From the NCBI GenBank assembly GCA_009695065.1, contig SIBR01000005.1, forward strand, positions 62,001-126,000: 64,000 nucleotides of DNA. Reading direction: 5' to 3'. Made by a program: the position numbers and the translations under genes. This DNA is from Opitutus sp. (GTDB lineage: Bacteria; Verrucomicrobiota; Verrucomicrobiae; Opitutales; Opitutaceae). This document shows positions 17,366-26,841 of this stretch, one piece after another (position 1 is the first letter of the stretch; each line of letters opens with the position of its first letter). Below the pieces are notes generated by a model, which was not told where the DNA came from, made no database searches, and saw only the letters and a list, made by a program, of their open reading frames with translations.

Positions 17366-18976
17366 CTAACGGTTACGCGGGCCAGCGGACTCGATCGCGA
17401 CGAGGCAGACATCGTCCTCGAAGGCGGACCGGTAGGAGAAATCCTTGACGGATTGCACGAGGCGCTCGACGAGCTGCGCGCAGGAAAGGCCGCGGCATTC
17501 CGCGAGGGTGGCGTCCAGTCTCTGCTCGCCGAACATGTGACCGTGGGGATCGGTCGCCTCGAAGATCCCGTCGGTGTAACCGAGAAACAGGTCGCCCGGG
17601 TGAAATTCGCACTCGTGATGAGTGTAGGGAAAGTCCGTCAACAAGCCCGCGGCGGGTTCGGGGTTCGCGGGGGCAAGCCGGAGGATCTCGGTGGATTTCG
17701 CCTGCAGCACCACGGGCGGCGGATGGCCGGCGTTGGTATAGGTGAGGGTTTGCGCGGCGAGATCGATGACCGCGAAGAAGACCGTGGCAAATACGGGCTG
17801 CCCCGTTTCCTCGACGATCGGCATCAGGCTGTGATTAACCTCCGCGACGACGTACGCCGGGTCGACGGCCCGCGCGCCAATTTCCTCGACTACGCCGCGG
17901 ATGAGCGCGGTCAACAAGCCGGCCCGGACCCCATGCCCCATCACATCGCAAATGAGGACGCCGCATTTCGTGTCCGAAAGCTGGAGGATGCCGTAAAAAT
18001 CTCCGCCCAGCGTCGTCGTCGGCAGATAGCGATGGGCGAAGCGGAGGGCGCTGGCCTCGACCGTGGCACTGCGGGGAAAAGTCGGATACGGCCGGTTGAG
18101 AAAGGCCTCCTGCACCTGGCGCGCCATGCGCAGGTCGGTTTCCATCTCGGCGCTGCGGCGGCGGATCTCCTCCTCGGCGAGCTTGCGGCGGGTGATGTCG
18201 TGGCTGATGCCGACGAGCCCGACGAGTTGCCCGCGGACATCGCGCAGCGGTACCTTGGTGACGAGGGACCAGCGCACGCGGCCCTCAGCGCCGAAATCGG
18301 ATTTCTCCTGGTTGAGGATGGGCTTGCCGCTGTCGAAGACCTGGCGGTCGTCGGCGAGGGCCTGCTGGCCGCGCTCACCCGGGAAAAAATCCATCACGGT
18401 GTGGCCCAATGCCTCGGCCTGAGTGGCGACGCCGAGCTGCTGGAGATGCGCCATGCTGTTGAGCACGTAGCGGGAGGCCTTGTCCTTGACGTAAAGCCGG
18501 CTAGGCAGGTGATCGATGATCGTACGGAGGAGGTTACGTTCCTCGACGAGTTTTTCCTCGGCGTCCTTGGTGGCGGTGACGTCACGGGTCAGGCCGAACG
18601 TGCCGATGATCCGGCCGCGGTGGTCGCGCCAGGGCATTTTGGTCGTGGAGCCCCAGGTGAGGCTGCCGTCCCGCTTGGTGATGCGCTGCACCTCGCCGAC
18701 CATGGGTTCCCCGGTGCGGATGATGTCCTGTTCCTCGGCGAGCGCCTTGCGGGCATGCTGCGGCGAGAAGAAATCCGCGTCGGACTTGCCGGCGACGGCC
18801 TCCGGCGAGGCGGCGTCCAGCCAGGCGGCATGGGCGCGGTTGACACGGACAAAGCGGCTTTTGAGGTCCTTGAAATAGATCCGGTCCGGGACCGTTTCCA
18901 TCAGGAGACGCAGAATCGCGGAATCCAGCGATTCCGCGACTGCAGTCGGGCTCGGCAAAGGAGGCGCATCACTCAT
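17366..18976 (-). CDS. PAS-PAS-SpoIIE (PP2C-type) serine phosphatase
   Basis: The protein has 536 residues and no membrane segment. PAS domain 1 covers about 20-140 (VPDRIYFKDLKSRFVRVN, GTFGLTRDVT), PAS domain 2 about 145-275 (LPSRLYVKDKASRYVLN, GLVGISHDITRR). A linker helix with MARQVQEAFL (about 290) leads to the SpoIIE/RsbU domain (about 315-530), with metal-binding motifs GGDFYGI, CDVMGHGV, TYTNAGHPPP, GYTDGIFEA and FEDDVCLVAI. Such proteins dephosphorylate anti-anti-sigma factors in response to a PAS-sensed signal. No STAS or RsbW-like partner is encoded in the window, so the target is unknown. Confidence 0.92.
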   Translation of the reverse strand: MSDAPPLPSPTAVAESLDSAILRLLMETVPDRIYFKDLKSRFVRVNRAHAAWLDAASPEAVAGKSDADFFSPQHARKALAEEQDIIRTGEPMVGEVQRITKRDGSLTWGSTTKMPWRDHRGRIIGTFGLTRDVTATKDAEEKLVEERNLLRTIIDHLPSRLYVKDKASRYVLNSMAHLQQLGVATQAEALGHTVMDFFPGERGQQALADDRQVFDSGKPILNQEKSDFGAEGRVRWSLVTKVPLRDVRGQLVGLVGISHDITRRKLAEEEIRRRSAEMETDLRMARQVQEAFLNRPYPTFPRSATVEASALRFAHRYLPTTTLGGDFYGILQLSDTKCGVLICDVMGHGVRAGLLTALIRGVVEEIGARAVDPAYVVAEVNHSLMPIVEETGQPVFATVFFAVIDLAAQTLTYTNAGHPPPVVLQAKSTEILRLAPANPEPAAGLLTDFPYTHHECEFHPGDLFLGYTDGIFEATDPHGHMFGEQRLDATLAECRGLSCAQLVERLVQSVKDFSYRSAFEDDVCLVAIESAGPRNR

Positions 18977-19054
18977 GGAAGGGCAAAGTTGCCACGGCCG
19001 GAACCCGCAGGCAACCCAACGTTGCGCCCGGCCTGGAACGCCGGGCGGGGGGCC

Positions 19055-20401
19055 TTACTCCTTCACGATGCTGAACCAGTCGCGCTTTTCGCCCTTGTCG
19101 TTGAGAAAAGTGAAATCGAGGCGCAGGCCGTCGATGTCGACGACAGAGGAGCCGGCCTCGTTGAGCGAGAGGAAGAAGATGGGGTGGTTGAGCGGCCCGG
19201 GCTTGGCGCTGGCGCGGCCGGCGGTGCCGGTGACGATGGAAACTTCGCCGTTGTGCGGGGTGCGCGAGCGCGGTTTGCGGTAGGGGCCGTCGCCTTCGGG
19301 CCGGCCGTTGCCCTTTTGCTTGATGAAGGAGGGGTTGAAGGTGTCGCTCTTGCCGTAGTGGCCGTCGATGAGGAACGAGCGTTCGTAGACGTGCGAGTGG
19401 CCGGTGAGCACGAGGTCGACCCCGGCCTGTTCGAGGACCGGCAGGAAGATGGCGCGCATGTCGTTCATCCGGCCCTCGCTGTCGGCGTCCCGGTCGGAAT
19501 CGTGCGAGCCCTTCGAATAAGTCGGGTGGTGAAAGAAGGCGATGATCCAATCGCGCTGGGTCGCGGCCAGATCAGCCTTGAGCCATTGCATCATCGCGCC
19601 GTTGGGGGCGCGGGAGGAATCCTGCGAGTCGAGGCACACGAAATGAATGTTCGCGTAGTCGAACGAGTAGTAGGCTTCCGTGCCCGAGGCGACGCCGCCG
19701 GCTTGGGCGCGCGTCGGTAGCGTGAAGATGTCGTAGTAGACGCCGGACTGCGTGATCGAATTCGCGCTCTTGCCGTCGTGATTGCCGAGCGCGGGCCAGA
19801 CGGGCGAGGTGCGCAGGGTCTGCGGGTACATCTCGAAGATCGCCTTCTGGTAATCCGCGTCGGTGCCTTCCGGGTAGGCGTTGTCGCCGAGCAGGAGCCA
19901 CAGGTCGGTCGCGCGATTACCGGTGAACTTGTAATAGACGTCGCGCACGGCGGCCTGCGTTTCGGTCTTGGTGCCGGGATCGCCGAGCACCCAGACGCGG
20001 GTGGATTTGGCGGGTCCGACGACGGGCGGCGTGGTGAAACTGTAGGTGCCGGGGCGGACGGGGGCGTCCTCGCCTCCGGCTTTCTTGGCGTTCTTGGTGT
20101 TGGCCGTCTGCGCGACCGAGACGGGGCCGACCGTATAGTAGTAGCGGGTGTCGGGCTTCAGCTCACTCAGTTGGACGAAGTGTTCCGTCGAAATGCCCTC
20201 CGCTTTCACGCTCGCCGTCAGTTTACTAGCCTCGGTGCCGTAGGTGACGACCGAGCCCTCGGTCGTGTCGGTGCGCCAGCGCACCACCATGCTGGTCGGC
20301 GTGGCCGTCTGGAGATACGGACCGCGGACGATCGTGGTCGCGGCGGAAGCGAGCGAGGAAACGAGGCAGGCCAGGGCGAGGAACAGGGTAGGGCGTCTCA
20401 T
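19055..20401 (-). CDS. Secreted purple-acid-phosphatase-like metallophosphoesterase
   Basis: The protein has 448 residues. A signal peptide (LFLALACLVSSLASA) precedes a fibronectin-III-like domain (about 22-125; TIVRGPYLQTATPTSMVVRW, LKPDTRYYYTV). The calcineurin-type domain follows, with metal ligands in LGDPG (about 140), LLGDNAYPEG (about 172), ALGNHDG (about 210), FFHHPTYSKG (about 290) and LTGHSHVYERS (about 335). The domain order and ligand set fit purple acid phosphatases, which hydrolyse phosphate monoesters outside the cell. It lies 6 bases downstream of the TPR gene on the same strand and is probably its operon partner. Confidence 0.88.
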   Translation of the reverse strand: MRRPTLFLALACLVSSLASAATTIVRGPYLQTATPTSMVVRWRTDTTEGSVVTYGTEASKLTASVKAEGISTEHFVQLSELKPDTRYYYTVGPVSVAQTANTKNAKKAGGEDAPVRPGTYSFTTPPVVGPAKSTRVWVLGDPGTKTETQAAVRDVYYKFTGNRATDLWLLLGDNAYPEGTDADYQKAIFEMYPQTLRTSPVWPALGNHDGKSANSITQSGVYYDIFTLPTRAQAGGVASGTEAYYSFDYANIHFVCLDSQDSSRAPNGAMMQWLKADLAATQRDWIIAFFHHPTYSKGSHDSDRDADSEGRMNDMRAIFLPVLEQAGVDLVLTGHSHVYERSFLIDGHYGKSDTFNPSFIKQKGNGRPEGDGPYRKPRSRTPHNGEVSIVTGTAGRASAKPGPLNHPIFFLSLNEAGSSVVDIDGLRLDFTFLNDKGEKRDWFSIVKE

Positions 20402-20407
20402 GGAAAA

Positions 20408-21277
20408 TCAGGAAGCGGGGGCGGCAAGACGGGTGAGTTCGGTGGCGAGTTGCGCGAGATCGGGAGATTCGCGCAACCACGCCGGGAGAGTGGCGATCGC
20501 CGCAAGCGCGGATGCGTAGGCCGCGCGGGCTTCGCCCTGACGGCCGGCGCGGGCCAGCAAGTCGCCCCGGCGTTTGAGCCAGGACTCCTTGCGTTCGCTG
20601 GCGGCGGTGAGCGCGTCGATCCGGGCGAGCGCGGCGTCGATCCGGCCGCTCGATTCCTCCAGCGCGAGCGCGCGGAGATGCAACGCGGGAGCGGGGCCGA
20701 CTCGCGCGATGCCTTCATCGAGGCTGCGAATCGCCTCGGCGGGGGAGCGGATCAGGGCGGCGCGTTCGAGGAAAAGTTCCGGCGGCGGAGCGGAAACGAG
20801 CGCGAGGGCCACCGTGAGGTCGACGAGCGCCGTGTCGGGAGCGGCGAGTTTGGCAAGGGCGCGGGAGCGGAGCAGCAGCGCCTCCGGATCGCGGGGGTTG
20901 CGGGCCAGCACGCGGTCGAGCTTCGTGCGCGCATCCGCGGCGCGGCCGGTGGCAAGTTCGAGGGCAGCGCGGGCCCGGTCGAGCCGTGGCAAACCGGGGG
21001 CGAGCTCGGCGGCGCGCAGATAGTTGGCCTCGGCGGGCACCCAATCCTGGTGTTCCGCGTAGAGGTCACCGCGATCGACGTAGAATTCGGCTTCGTCCGG
21101 CAATGCGGCGATGAGCGCATTCACCCGGTCGAGCGCCGCGGCCAATTCCGGGTGGGCGCGCAGCGAGGCCGTCCCGGCGAGGAGCAGCAAAAATACGGCG
21201 GCGCGCGTCACGTGCGGAAGCAAAAATAAGCGGGAATGCGAAAGCAATCGTTGCGTAAGACGATGGGGTGAATTCAA
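20408..21277 (-). CDS. Exported TPR-repeat protein
   Basis: The protein has 289 residues. A hydrophobic N-terminal segment (VTRAAVFLLLLAGTASLRA) is a likely signal peptide or anchor, and the first 25 residues may be dispensable if translation starts later. The rest is Ala/Leu/Arg-rich helical pairs typical of tetratricopeptide repeats (for example AEFYVDRGDLYAEHQDWVPA and ALLLRSRALAKLAAPDTAL), about six repeats. It probably binds a partner protein. The close coupling (6 bases) to the metallophosphoesterase suggests a joint periplasmic role. Confidence 0.75.
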   Translation of the reverse strand: MNSPHRLTQRLLSHSRLFLLPHVTRAAVFLLLLAGTASLRAHPELAAALDRVNALIAALPDEAEFYVDRGDLYAEHQDWVPAEANYLRAAELAPGLPRLDRARAALELATGRAADARTKLDRVLARNPRDPEALLLRSRALAKLAAPDTALVDLTVALALVSAPPPELFLERAALIRSPAEAIRSLDEGIARVGPAPALHLRALALEESSGRIDAALARIDALTAASERKESWLKRRGDLLARAGRQGEARAAYASALAAIATLPAWLRESPDLAQLATELTRLAAPAS

Positions 21278-21329
21278 CGTTGCACGCCGAGCGGCGATGC
21301 GACCGGGAATCCGGTCGCGGCTGCGTCAC

Positions 21330-22433
21330 TCAGTTGTTGAACCGGAACAACGCGACGTCGCCGTCGGCGAAAACGTACTCCTTGCCCTCGAGCCGGTATT
21401 TACCCGCCTCGCGCGCGGCGGCGACGCTGCCGAGCTTGGTGAGGTCGTCGTAGGAAACGATCTCGGCCTTGATGAACCCCTTCTCGAAATCGGTGTGGAT
21501 GACCCCGGCGGCCTGCGGGGCCTTCCAGCCCTTCTTGATCGTCCAGCAGCGGACCTCCTTCTCGCCGGCCGTGAAATACGTCTGTAGTCCGAGGAGGGCG
21601 TAGGTGCCCTTGATGAGCGCGGAGACGCCGGAATCGTCGACACCGAGATCCTTCAGGAAGGCCTTGGCCTCGTCGGGCGGCAGATCGATCAATTCGGATT
21701 CGATCTTCGCGCTGATGGGCACGTAGGCGGCGTCGTGGTGCGTGCGGACAAACTCGGCGACCTGCAGGACGAAGGGATTCTGCTCCGCGGTCGCGAGATC
21801 GCTCTCCGCGACGTTGCACGCGAAGAGCACGGGCTTGGCGGTGAGGAGTTGGAACAGCTTCATCATGGCCTTCTCGTCGTCGCTTGCGGGCAGCGTGTTC
21901 GCGGTCTTGCCCGAGTTGAGGTGCGGTTCGAGCTTCTGGAGCAGCGCGACCTCAATGATGGCCTCCTTGTCGCCGGACTTGGCCTTCTTTTGCGTCTTCT
22001 CGATCCGCTTGCTGACGGCATCGAGGTCGGCGAGCACGAGTTCGGTCGTGATCACTTCGATGTCGCGGATGGGATCGATCCCGCCCATGGTGTGGACGAT
22101 GTCGGCGTCCTCGAAGCAGCGCACGACCTGCACGATGGCGTCGACCTCGCGAATGTTGGCGAGAAACTGATTGCCGAGGCCTTCGCCCTTGCTGGCGCCG
22201 GCCACGAGGCCGGCGATGTCGACGAACTCGATGGCGGCGGGGACGACGACATTGGTCTTGGCGATCGCCTTCAGCACGTAGGCGCGGTCGTCAGGGACGA
22301 TGACGACGCCGACGTTCGGATCGATGGTGCAAAACGGATAGTTGGCCGCCTCCGCCTTGCGGGAGCGGGTCAGAGCGTTGAAAAGAGTGGACTTACCCAC
22401 GTTGGGAAGGCCGACGATGCCTGCTTTGAGCAT
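21330..22433 (-). CDS. ychF: Redox-regulated ATPase/GTPase YchF (OLA1 family)
   Basis: YchF is a conserved Obg-related P-loop ATPase that binds ribosomes. The start MLKAGIVGLPNVGKSTLFNAL fixes the ATG at 22433. Motifs are G1 GLPNVGKS (8-15), FVDIAGLVAGASKGEGLGNQFL (G3), a predicted coiled coil near KRIEKTQKKAKSGDK, and the C-terminal TGS domain with TYFTAGEKEVRCWTIKKG, GVIHTDFEKGFIKAEI and the terminal FRFNN. The length of 367 residues is normal. Confidence 0.97.
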   Translation of the reverse strand: MLKAGIVGLPNVGKSTLFNALTRSRKAEAANYPFCTIDPNVGVVIVPDDRAYVLKAIAKTNVVVPAAIEFVDIAGLVAGASKGEGLGNQFLANIREVDAIVQVVRCFEDADIVHTMGGIDPIRDIEVITTELVLADLDAVSKRIEKTQKKAKSGDKEAIIEVALLQKLEPHLNSGKTANTLPASDDEKAMMKLFQLLTAKPVLFACNVAESDLATAEQNPFVLQVAEFVRTHHDAAYVPISAKIESELIDLPPDEAKAFLKDLGVDDSGVSALIKGTYALLGLQTYFTAGEKEVRCWTIKKGWKAPQAAGVIHTDFEKGFIKAEIVSYDDLTKLGSVAAAREAGKYRLEGKEYVFADGDVALFRFNN

Positions 22434-22468
22434 AGAGCCAGTCAACGTCGCGGCCTGCGGAAGAGCGG

Positions 22469-22737
22469 TCAACGGAAAATCCGCCCCGCCACGTTGCTGA
22501 TGACGATGCCCTTGCCCTTCACCAAGCTGAGCGCATTCGCCAAAGCCTTGGCCTCGACGCGCGTGAGCGGCGATGACGGCGTTAAATCCGCACATCGGTG
22601 AGTCGGCCGCTGGCGAGTCGCCAGCGCGATCGTTTGCTTGGGGAGCCCGTGAGAGGCTCCGGCGAATTGGCGCCCAGCAGCGAAGCCGTCATGACCGCCG
22701 CGATGAGCAAGGTGATTCGATGAATCTTGATCGTCAT
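22469..22737 (-). pseudogene. Small exported protein, apparently frameshifted
   Basis: From the ATG at 22737 comes a signal-peptide-like start (TIKIHRITLLIAAVMTASLLG, then ANSPEPLTG). After about 40 codons the frame meets a stop, while another frame continues with LTPSSPLTRVEAKALANALS and VKGKGIVISNVAGRIFR up to the stop at 22469. Joining them gives about 88 residues. No family is recognised. It may be a broken small gene or coincidental open frames. Confidence 0.3.
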
Positions 22738-22836
22738 GATGCGTCCGCTTCTGCGACAGCATCGCGGCAAACCCTATTCGCGCGGAGGATTTCACCCGAT
22801 TTTCAGGACTGCCGCATGCCTCTTGGGACTCAGGGC

Positions 22837-22865
22837 TTGACAGGGTAGCACCGCGGCGGTCTTGT
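22837..22865 (+). promoter_or_regulatory. Possible sigma-70 promoter for rpsP-trmD-rplS
   Basis: A perfect -35 TTGACA at 22837-22842 is followed after 17 bases by a poor -10 (TCTTGT). It lies 44 bases before the rpsP start codon. Confidence 0.3.
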
Positions 22866-22908
22866 CCTCGACTTTTCACCGCAAGAACTGCTCCGCAAAT
22901 CATCTGAC

Positions 22909-23181
22909 ATGGCTCTCAAAATTCGTCTCACCAAGGTTGGCTCCGTGCATCAACCGCTCTATCGCGTGGTTGTCGCCGAGGCGCGTTCGCGCCGGGATGG
23001 CGCTGCGGTGGAAACCATTGGCACCTACCGGCCTGGCGACAAGGGCAATCCGATCAATCTCAAGCTGGACCGCGTGGAATACTGGCTGAGCAAGGGCGCG
23101 CTCCCGACCAACACGATGCACTCCATGATCAAGAAGGCCCGCCGCAGTGCGGCCGCCGCCACGCCCGCCGCGAGCGCCTGA
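22909..23181 (+). CDS. rpsP: 30S ribosomal protein S16
   Basis: The 90-residue protein has the S16 signature MALKIRLTKVGSVHQPLYRVVVAEARSRRDG at its start and GTYRPGDKGNPINLKLDRVEYW in the middle, with a short Ala-rich tail. S16 helps assembly of the 30S 5' domain. It heads the conserved order rpsP-trmD-rplS (rimM is absent from the usual position between rpsP and trmD). A terminator lies between it and trmD. Confidence 0.97.
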   Translation: MALKIRLTKVGSVHQPLYRVVVAEARSRRDGAAVETIGTYRPGDKGNPINLKLDRVEYWLSKGALPTNTMHSMIKKARRSAAAATPAASA

Positions 23182-23226
23182 TTTCCCGCACAGGGCAACT
23201 GAAGCACAAAGGTCTCCCTTTCCCGA

Positions 23227-23258
23227 GCCCCGGAACGATCGTTCCGGGGCTTTGTTTT
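23227..23258 (+). terminator. Terminator or attenuator between rpsP and trmD
   Basis: A perfect 24-base palindrome (GCCCCGGAACGA/TCGTTCCGGGGC, 23227-23250) is followed by TTTGTTTT. It would end or attenuate transcription from rpsP before trmD, which begins at 23312. Confidence 0.85.
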
Positions 23259-23311
23259 GTCCAAGCTTTGCGCTGTGCTCCCCGGGTCCCCCGTGGTTTA
23301 ACTGATCTCCC

Positions 23312-23986
23312 ATGCCGCTTTCGATCGACGTGCTCACGCTGTTCCCGCGGATGCTGGAGGGCTTTCTCGCCGAGAGCATTTTGGGCAAGGGCCTCGCCGC
23401 GGGTCACCTGACGGTGAACGTCCGCGACCTCCGGGGTTGGACGACGGACAAGCACCGTACCGCCGACGATCGCCCGTTTGGCGGCGGTGCCGGCATGGTG
23501 CTGAAGGCGGAGCCGGTTTTCGCGGCGATCGAGCAGCTGCAGACGCCGGGTTGCCGCCGGATCTACCTTACCCCGGACGGCGCGCCGCTTTCACCGCGTA
23601 TCGCGCAGGAATTGTCCGTGCAGCAACACCTGATTTTCCTCAGCGGCCATTACGAGGGCATCGACCAGCGGATCCGCGATTCGATCATCGATCAGGAGAT
23701 TTCCATCGGCGATTATGTGCTGACCAACGGCACCCTGGCGGCCGCCGTGGTCATCGATGCGCTGGCGCGTTTCATCCCAGGAGTGCTCGGGGATGAAAAG
23801 TCATTGACGCACGAATCCTTCACCAGCAAGTTGCTCGACTTTCCTCAGTACACGCGTCCCGCCGAATTTCGGGGCATGTCCGTTCCCGGAGTTCTTCTCT
23901 CGGGTAACCATGCCGAAATCGAGAAATGGCGGATCGCGCGGCAAGAGGAAAAAACCCGTCAGGTCAGACCCGATTTACTCAAATAA
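23312..23986 (+). CDS. trmD: tRNA (guanine-37-N1)-methyltransferase TrmD
   Basis: TrmD methylates G37 of tRNAs with G36, preventing +1 frameshifting. The 224-residue protein has the SPOUT trefoil-knot landmarks: IDVLTLFPRML, NVRDLRGWTTDKHRTADDRPFGGGAGMVL, LSGHYEGIDQRIRD, SIGDYVLTNGTLAA and the C-terminal SVPGVLLSGNHAEIEKWR. It ends 9 bases before rplS, so the two are co-transcribed. Confidence 0.97.
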   Translation: MPLSIDVLTLFPRMLEGFLAESILGKGLAAGHLTVNVRDLRGWTTDKHRTADDRPFGGGAGMVLKAEPVFAAIEQLQTPGCRRIYLTPDGAPLSPRIAQELSVQQHLIFLSGHYEGIDQRIRDSIIDQEISIGDYVLTNGTLAAAVVIDALARFIPGVLGDEKSLTHESFTSKLLDFPQYTRPAEFRGMSVPGVLLSGNHAEIEKWRIARQEEKTRQVRPDLLK

Positions 23987-23995
23987 CTCATTGCC

Positions 23996-24418
23996 ATGAA
24001 CCCGATTATCCAAGCCATCACCGCCGTCCAGGTGAAGAATGACATCACGCCGTTCAAAGTCGGCGACGGTGTGCGCGTGCACACCAAGGTTCGCGAGGGT
24101 GACAAGGAGCGCGTCCAAATTTACTCCGGTATCGTGATCGCCCGCAAGGGTCATGGTATCCATGAGACCTTCACCGTGCGCCGTCTCAGCTACGGCGAGG
24201 GAGTGGAGCGCGTATTTCCGGTCAATTCGCCCAACATCGAGAAAATCGAGGTGGAGCGCGAGTCCGAGGTCATGAAGGCCCGTCTCTATTACCTGCGTCG
24301 CCGCACCGGCAAGGCCGCAGTCGCGATCAAGGAAAAGGATCGCGCGGCGGTAATCCATGCCGAGAAGGTCGCGGCGACGTCGAAAGCGGCCCCGGCCGCT
24401 CCGGCCGCCGCCAACTGA
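23996..24418 (+). CDS. rplS: 50S ribosomal protein L19
   Basis: The protein has 140 residues. Family motifs are [61 protein letters not shown] and [13 protein letters not shown]. An Ala/Pro-rich tail of about 25 residues extends beyond typical L19. L19 lies at the 30S-50S interface. A terminator follows. Confidence 0.97.
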   Translation: MNPIIQAITAVQVKNDITPFKVGDGVRVHTKVREGDKERVQIYSGIVIARKGHGIHETFTVRRLSYGEGVERVFPVNSPNIEKIEVERESEVMKARLYYLRRRTGKAAVAIKEKDRAAVIHAEKVAATSKAAPAAPAAAN

Positions 24419-24443
24419 GCTCATTCGCTCCTGTTTTTTCGCG

Positions 24444-24472
24444 AAAGCGAGCCCGCGTGGGCTCGCTTTTTT
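24444..24472 (+). terminator. Terminator after rplS
   Basis: AAAGCGAGCCC and GGGCTCGCTTT (24444-24469) form an 11 bp stem with a GCGT loop, followed by more T residues, 26 bases after the rplS stop. Confidence 0.87.
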
Positions 24473-24626
24473 GTTGGCCCGATCCCGCGACCGTTCCGTT
24501 GTCGCGGCGGAGCGGCCCGTCGGGGTGGGCGATTCGCCCGACCAATTAAGGGTGCAAGGGTGCGACGCTTGAAATTCGGACTTCCCCGCGACGCGCGCGC
24601 GGTCTACGCCTAACGGGATTTTTCTC

Positions 24627-26621
24627 ATGACGTTGCAAATTCATCTCCTTGCCAAAGCGGCCAATCAGGCTCGCGGCCTTGCCATCGACGCGGTGCATGT
24701 GTGCTCCTCAGGCCATCTCGGCCTGCCGCTGGGCGCCGCGGAAATCGGCGCCGTTCTTTACGGTCACGCCCTCGTGCACAACCCCGATCGTCCGCGCTGG
24801 ATCAACCGCGACCGTTTTGTGCTCTCGGCCGGCCACGGCTCGATGTTCCTGTATGGCTGGCTTCACCTGAGCGGCTACGACCTCTCGCTCGACGAGATCA
24901 AACACTTCCGCCAGTTGCACAGCAAGACGCCGGGCCACCCCGAGTTTCGCGAGACCCCCGGGGTTGAGGCGACGACCGGCCCGCTCGGGCAGGGCATCGG
25001 CAACGCGGTCGGCATGGCGCTGGCCGGCCAGATGGCGGCGGCGCGCTTCAACACTGCCGAGCATCCGATTTTCGACTATCACGTCGTTTGCCTCGCGGGT
25101 GACGGCTGTATGCAGGAGGGCGTGGCGATGGAGGCGGTCGCGTTCGCCGGGCACCAGAAGCTCGATAACCTGATCCTGATTTACGATTCGAACGACGTCA
25201 CGCTCGACGCCATGAGCGCCAAGACCCAGAGCGAGAACACCGCGACCCGTTTCAAGGCCATCGGCTGGGACGTGCAGACAGTCGACGGTCACGATCTCGC
25301 ACTCGTCTTGAAAGCCTTCAACAAGGCGAAAAAGACGAAGAGCGGGAAGCCGCAGCTCATCATTGCGAAGACCGTCATCGGCAAGGGCATTCCCGAGGTG
25401 ACCGGCACGGCCAAGGGCCACGGCGAGGGTGGGGCGAAGTTCGCCGACGGCGCCCGCGCCGGACTCGGCCTGCCTGCCGACCAGCATTTCTTCGTGAGCG
25501 ACGATGTGCGCGGCTATTTCGCGGCGCACAAACAACGGCTGATTCGCGGCTGCAACAAGTGGTCCAAAACCTACCGCGCCTGGCGCGAAGCCCATCCGGA
25601 AAAAGCAGCCCTGCTCGATTCCGCCGCGCCGGAAAATGCCCCGCAGGCGGCGGCCCTGCTCGAAAAGATCCCGCTGTTTCCCTCCGACGCGAAGCTCGCG
25701 ACGCGCGCCGCCGGGCGCGACGTGCTCCAGCCAATGGCCGCGGCCCTGCCTCTGCTCATCGGCGGCAGCGCGGACCTCTACGGCTCGACGCTCAACTACC
25801 TTGCCGCGGATCAGGACTTCGATGCGGGTAACCGCGCCGGTCGCAACATCCGCTTCGGCATTCGGGAGCACGGCATGGCGGCAATCGCCAACGGGATCGC
25901 TTACGACGGGCTCTTCCGGCCGAGCATCGCGACTTTCCTGGTGTTTGCGGACTACTCCCGTCCGTCGATGCGCCTCGCCGCACTCGCGCAGCTGCCGGTG
26001 ATCTATATCTACACGCACGATTCTGTTGGCGTGGGCGAGGATGGTCCCACGCATCAGCCGGTCGAAACGGTTTCCGGCTTACGGGTGATCCCCAATCTCG
26101 ACGTGATCCGCCCGGCGGATCCGGAGGAAACGGCCGGGGCCTACGCGGCTGCGCTCGCGCGCACCGACGGCCCCACGCTGCTCGCGCTGACGCGCCAGGC
26201 CGTGCCCATGCTCAACGACATTCCGGCGCAGTCCCGCCGCGAAGGCGTGCTCAAGGGTGGTTATGTGGCGGTGCGGGAAACCGCCGGCCTCACCCACATT
26301 CTCCTCGCGGCCGGCAGCGAACTCCAGTTGGCGGTGGCTGCGGCCAAAACACTTGGCGCCGGGGTGCGGGTGGTTTCAATGCCGAGCATGTACCGCTTCG
26401 ACCGGCAATCGGCGGAGCATCGCGAGAGCGTATTGCCGTCCTCCTGCCGCAGGCGCGTTGCGATCGAGGCCGGTGTGACCGGGCTCTGGCACAAATATGT
26501 GGGGCTCGACGGCGAGGTCATTGGAATCGATCGCTTCGGCCTGAGTGCGCCGGCCCCGACCGTGTTCAAGGAGCTTGGTCTCACGACGGACGCGCTGATC
26601 GCAGCCACGCAGTCGTTGTAA
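24627..26621 (+). CDS. tkt: Transketolase
   Basis: This ThDP enzyme moves two-carbon units between sugar phosphates in the pentose-phosphate and Calvin-type pathways. The 664-residue length is typical. The ThDP domain (about 1-320) shows [38 protein letters not shown] and the metal motif GDGCMQEG...; [10 protein letters not shown] follows. The PYR domain (about 345-520) has [14 protein letters not shown] and [17 protein letters not shown], and the C-terminal domain begins near [10 protein letters not shown]. The catalytic His residues are in SSGHLG and DGPTHQP. Confidence 0.96.
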   Translation: MTLQIHLLAKAANQARGLAIDAVHVCSSGHLGLPLGAAEIGAVLYGHALVHNPDRPRWINRDRFVLSAGHGSMFLYGWLHLSGYDLSLDEIKHFRQLHSKTPGHPEFRETPGVEATTGPLGQGIGNAVGMALAGQMAAARFNTAEHPIFDYHVVCLAGDGCMQEGVAMEAVAFAGHQKLDNLILIYDSNDVTLDAMSAKTQSENTATRFKAIGWDVQTVDGHDLALVLKAFNKAKKTKSGKPQLIIAKTVIGKGIPEVTGTAKGHGEGGAKFADGARAGLGLPADQHFFVSDDVRGYFAAHKQRLIRGCNKWSKTYRAWREAHPEKAALLDSAAPENAPQAAALLEKIPLFPSDAKLATRAAGRDVLQPMAAALPLLIGGSADLYGSTLNYLAADQDFDAGNRAGRNIRFGIREHGMAAIANGIAYDGLFRPSIATFLVFADYSRPSMRLAALAQLPVIYIYTHDSVGVGEDGPTHQPVETVSGLRVIPNLDVIRPADPEETAGAYAAALARTDGPTLLALTRQAVPMLNDIPAQSRREGVLKGGYVAVRETAGLTHILLAAGSELQLAVAAAKTLGAGVRVVSMPSMYRFDRQSAEHRESVLPSSCRRRVAIEAGVTGLWHKYVGLDGEVIGIDRFGLSAPAPTVFKELGLTTDALIAATQSL

Positions 26622-26630
26622 GCCCCGCCG

Positions 26631-26656
26631 GCGCCCGGGCCGATCCGGGCGCTTTT
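26631..26656 (+). terminator. Probable terminator after transketolase
   Basis: GCGCCCGG and CCGGGCGC form an 8 bp stem followed by TTTT, 10 bases after the tkt stop. The T run is short, so efficiency is uncertain. Confidence 0.55.
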
Positions 26657-26798
26657 CCGGCGGAGGAGACGGATTTCTCCGGGTGCTTCGCGGGCAGCGG
26701 TCGCCGGGGGGCGGCCCGCGCCTGAGATCCCGCGGTGGGTGCACCGCTGCGCGGGGTAAAATTGTCTTCAAATTTAGGGAGGAGACGGCTTGCCTTTT

Positions 26799-26816
26799 TA
26801 GTTAGGGTTCTAATTA
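26799..26816 (+). promoter_or_regulatory. Candidate MarR operator upstream of the efflux operon
   Basis: TAGTTAG-GGTT-CTAATTA is an inverted repeat with one mismatch per 7-base arm, located 26 bases before the MarR start codon. The half-site TTAG spacing is the kind bound by MarR-family dimers, so autoregulation of the whole efflux operon is plausible. The surrounding AT-rich bases could hold the promoter. Confidence 0.42.
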
Positions 26817-26841
26817 TCTGCCGCCTTATTTATTTTTTGCC

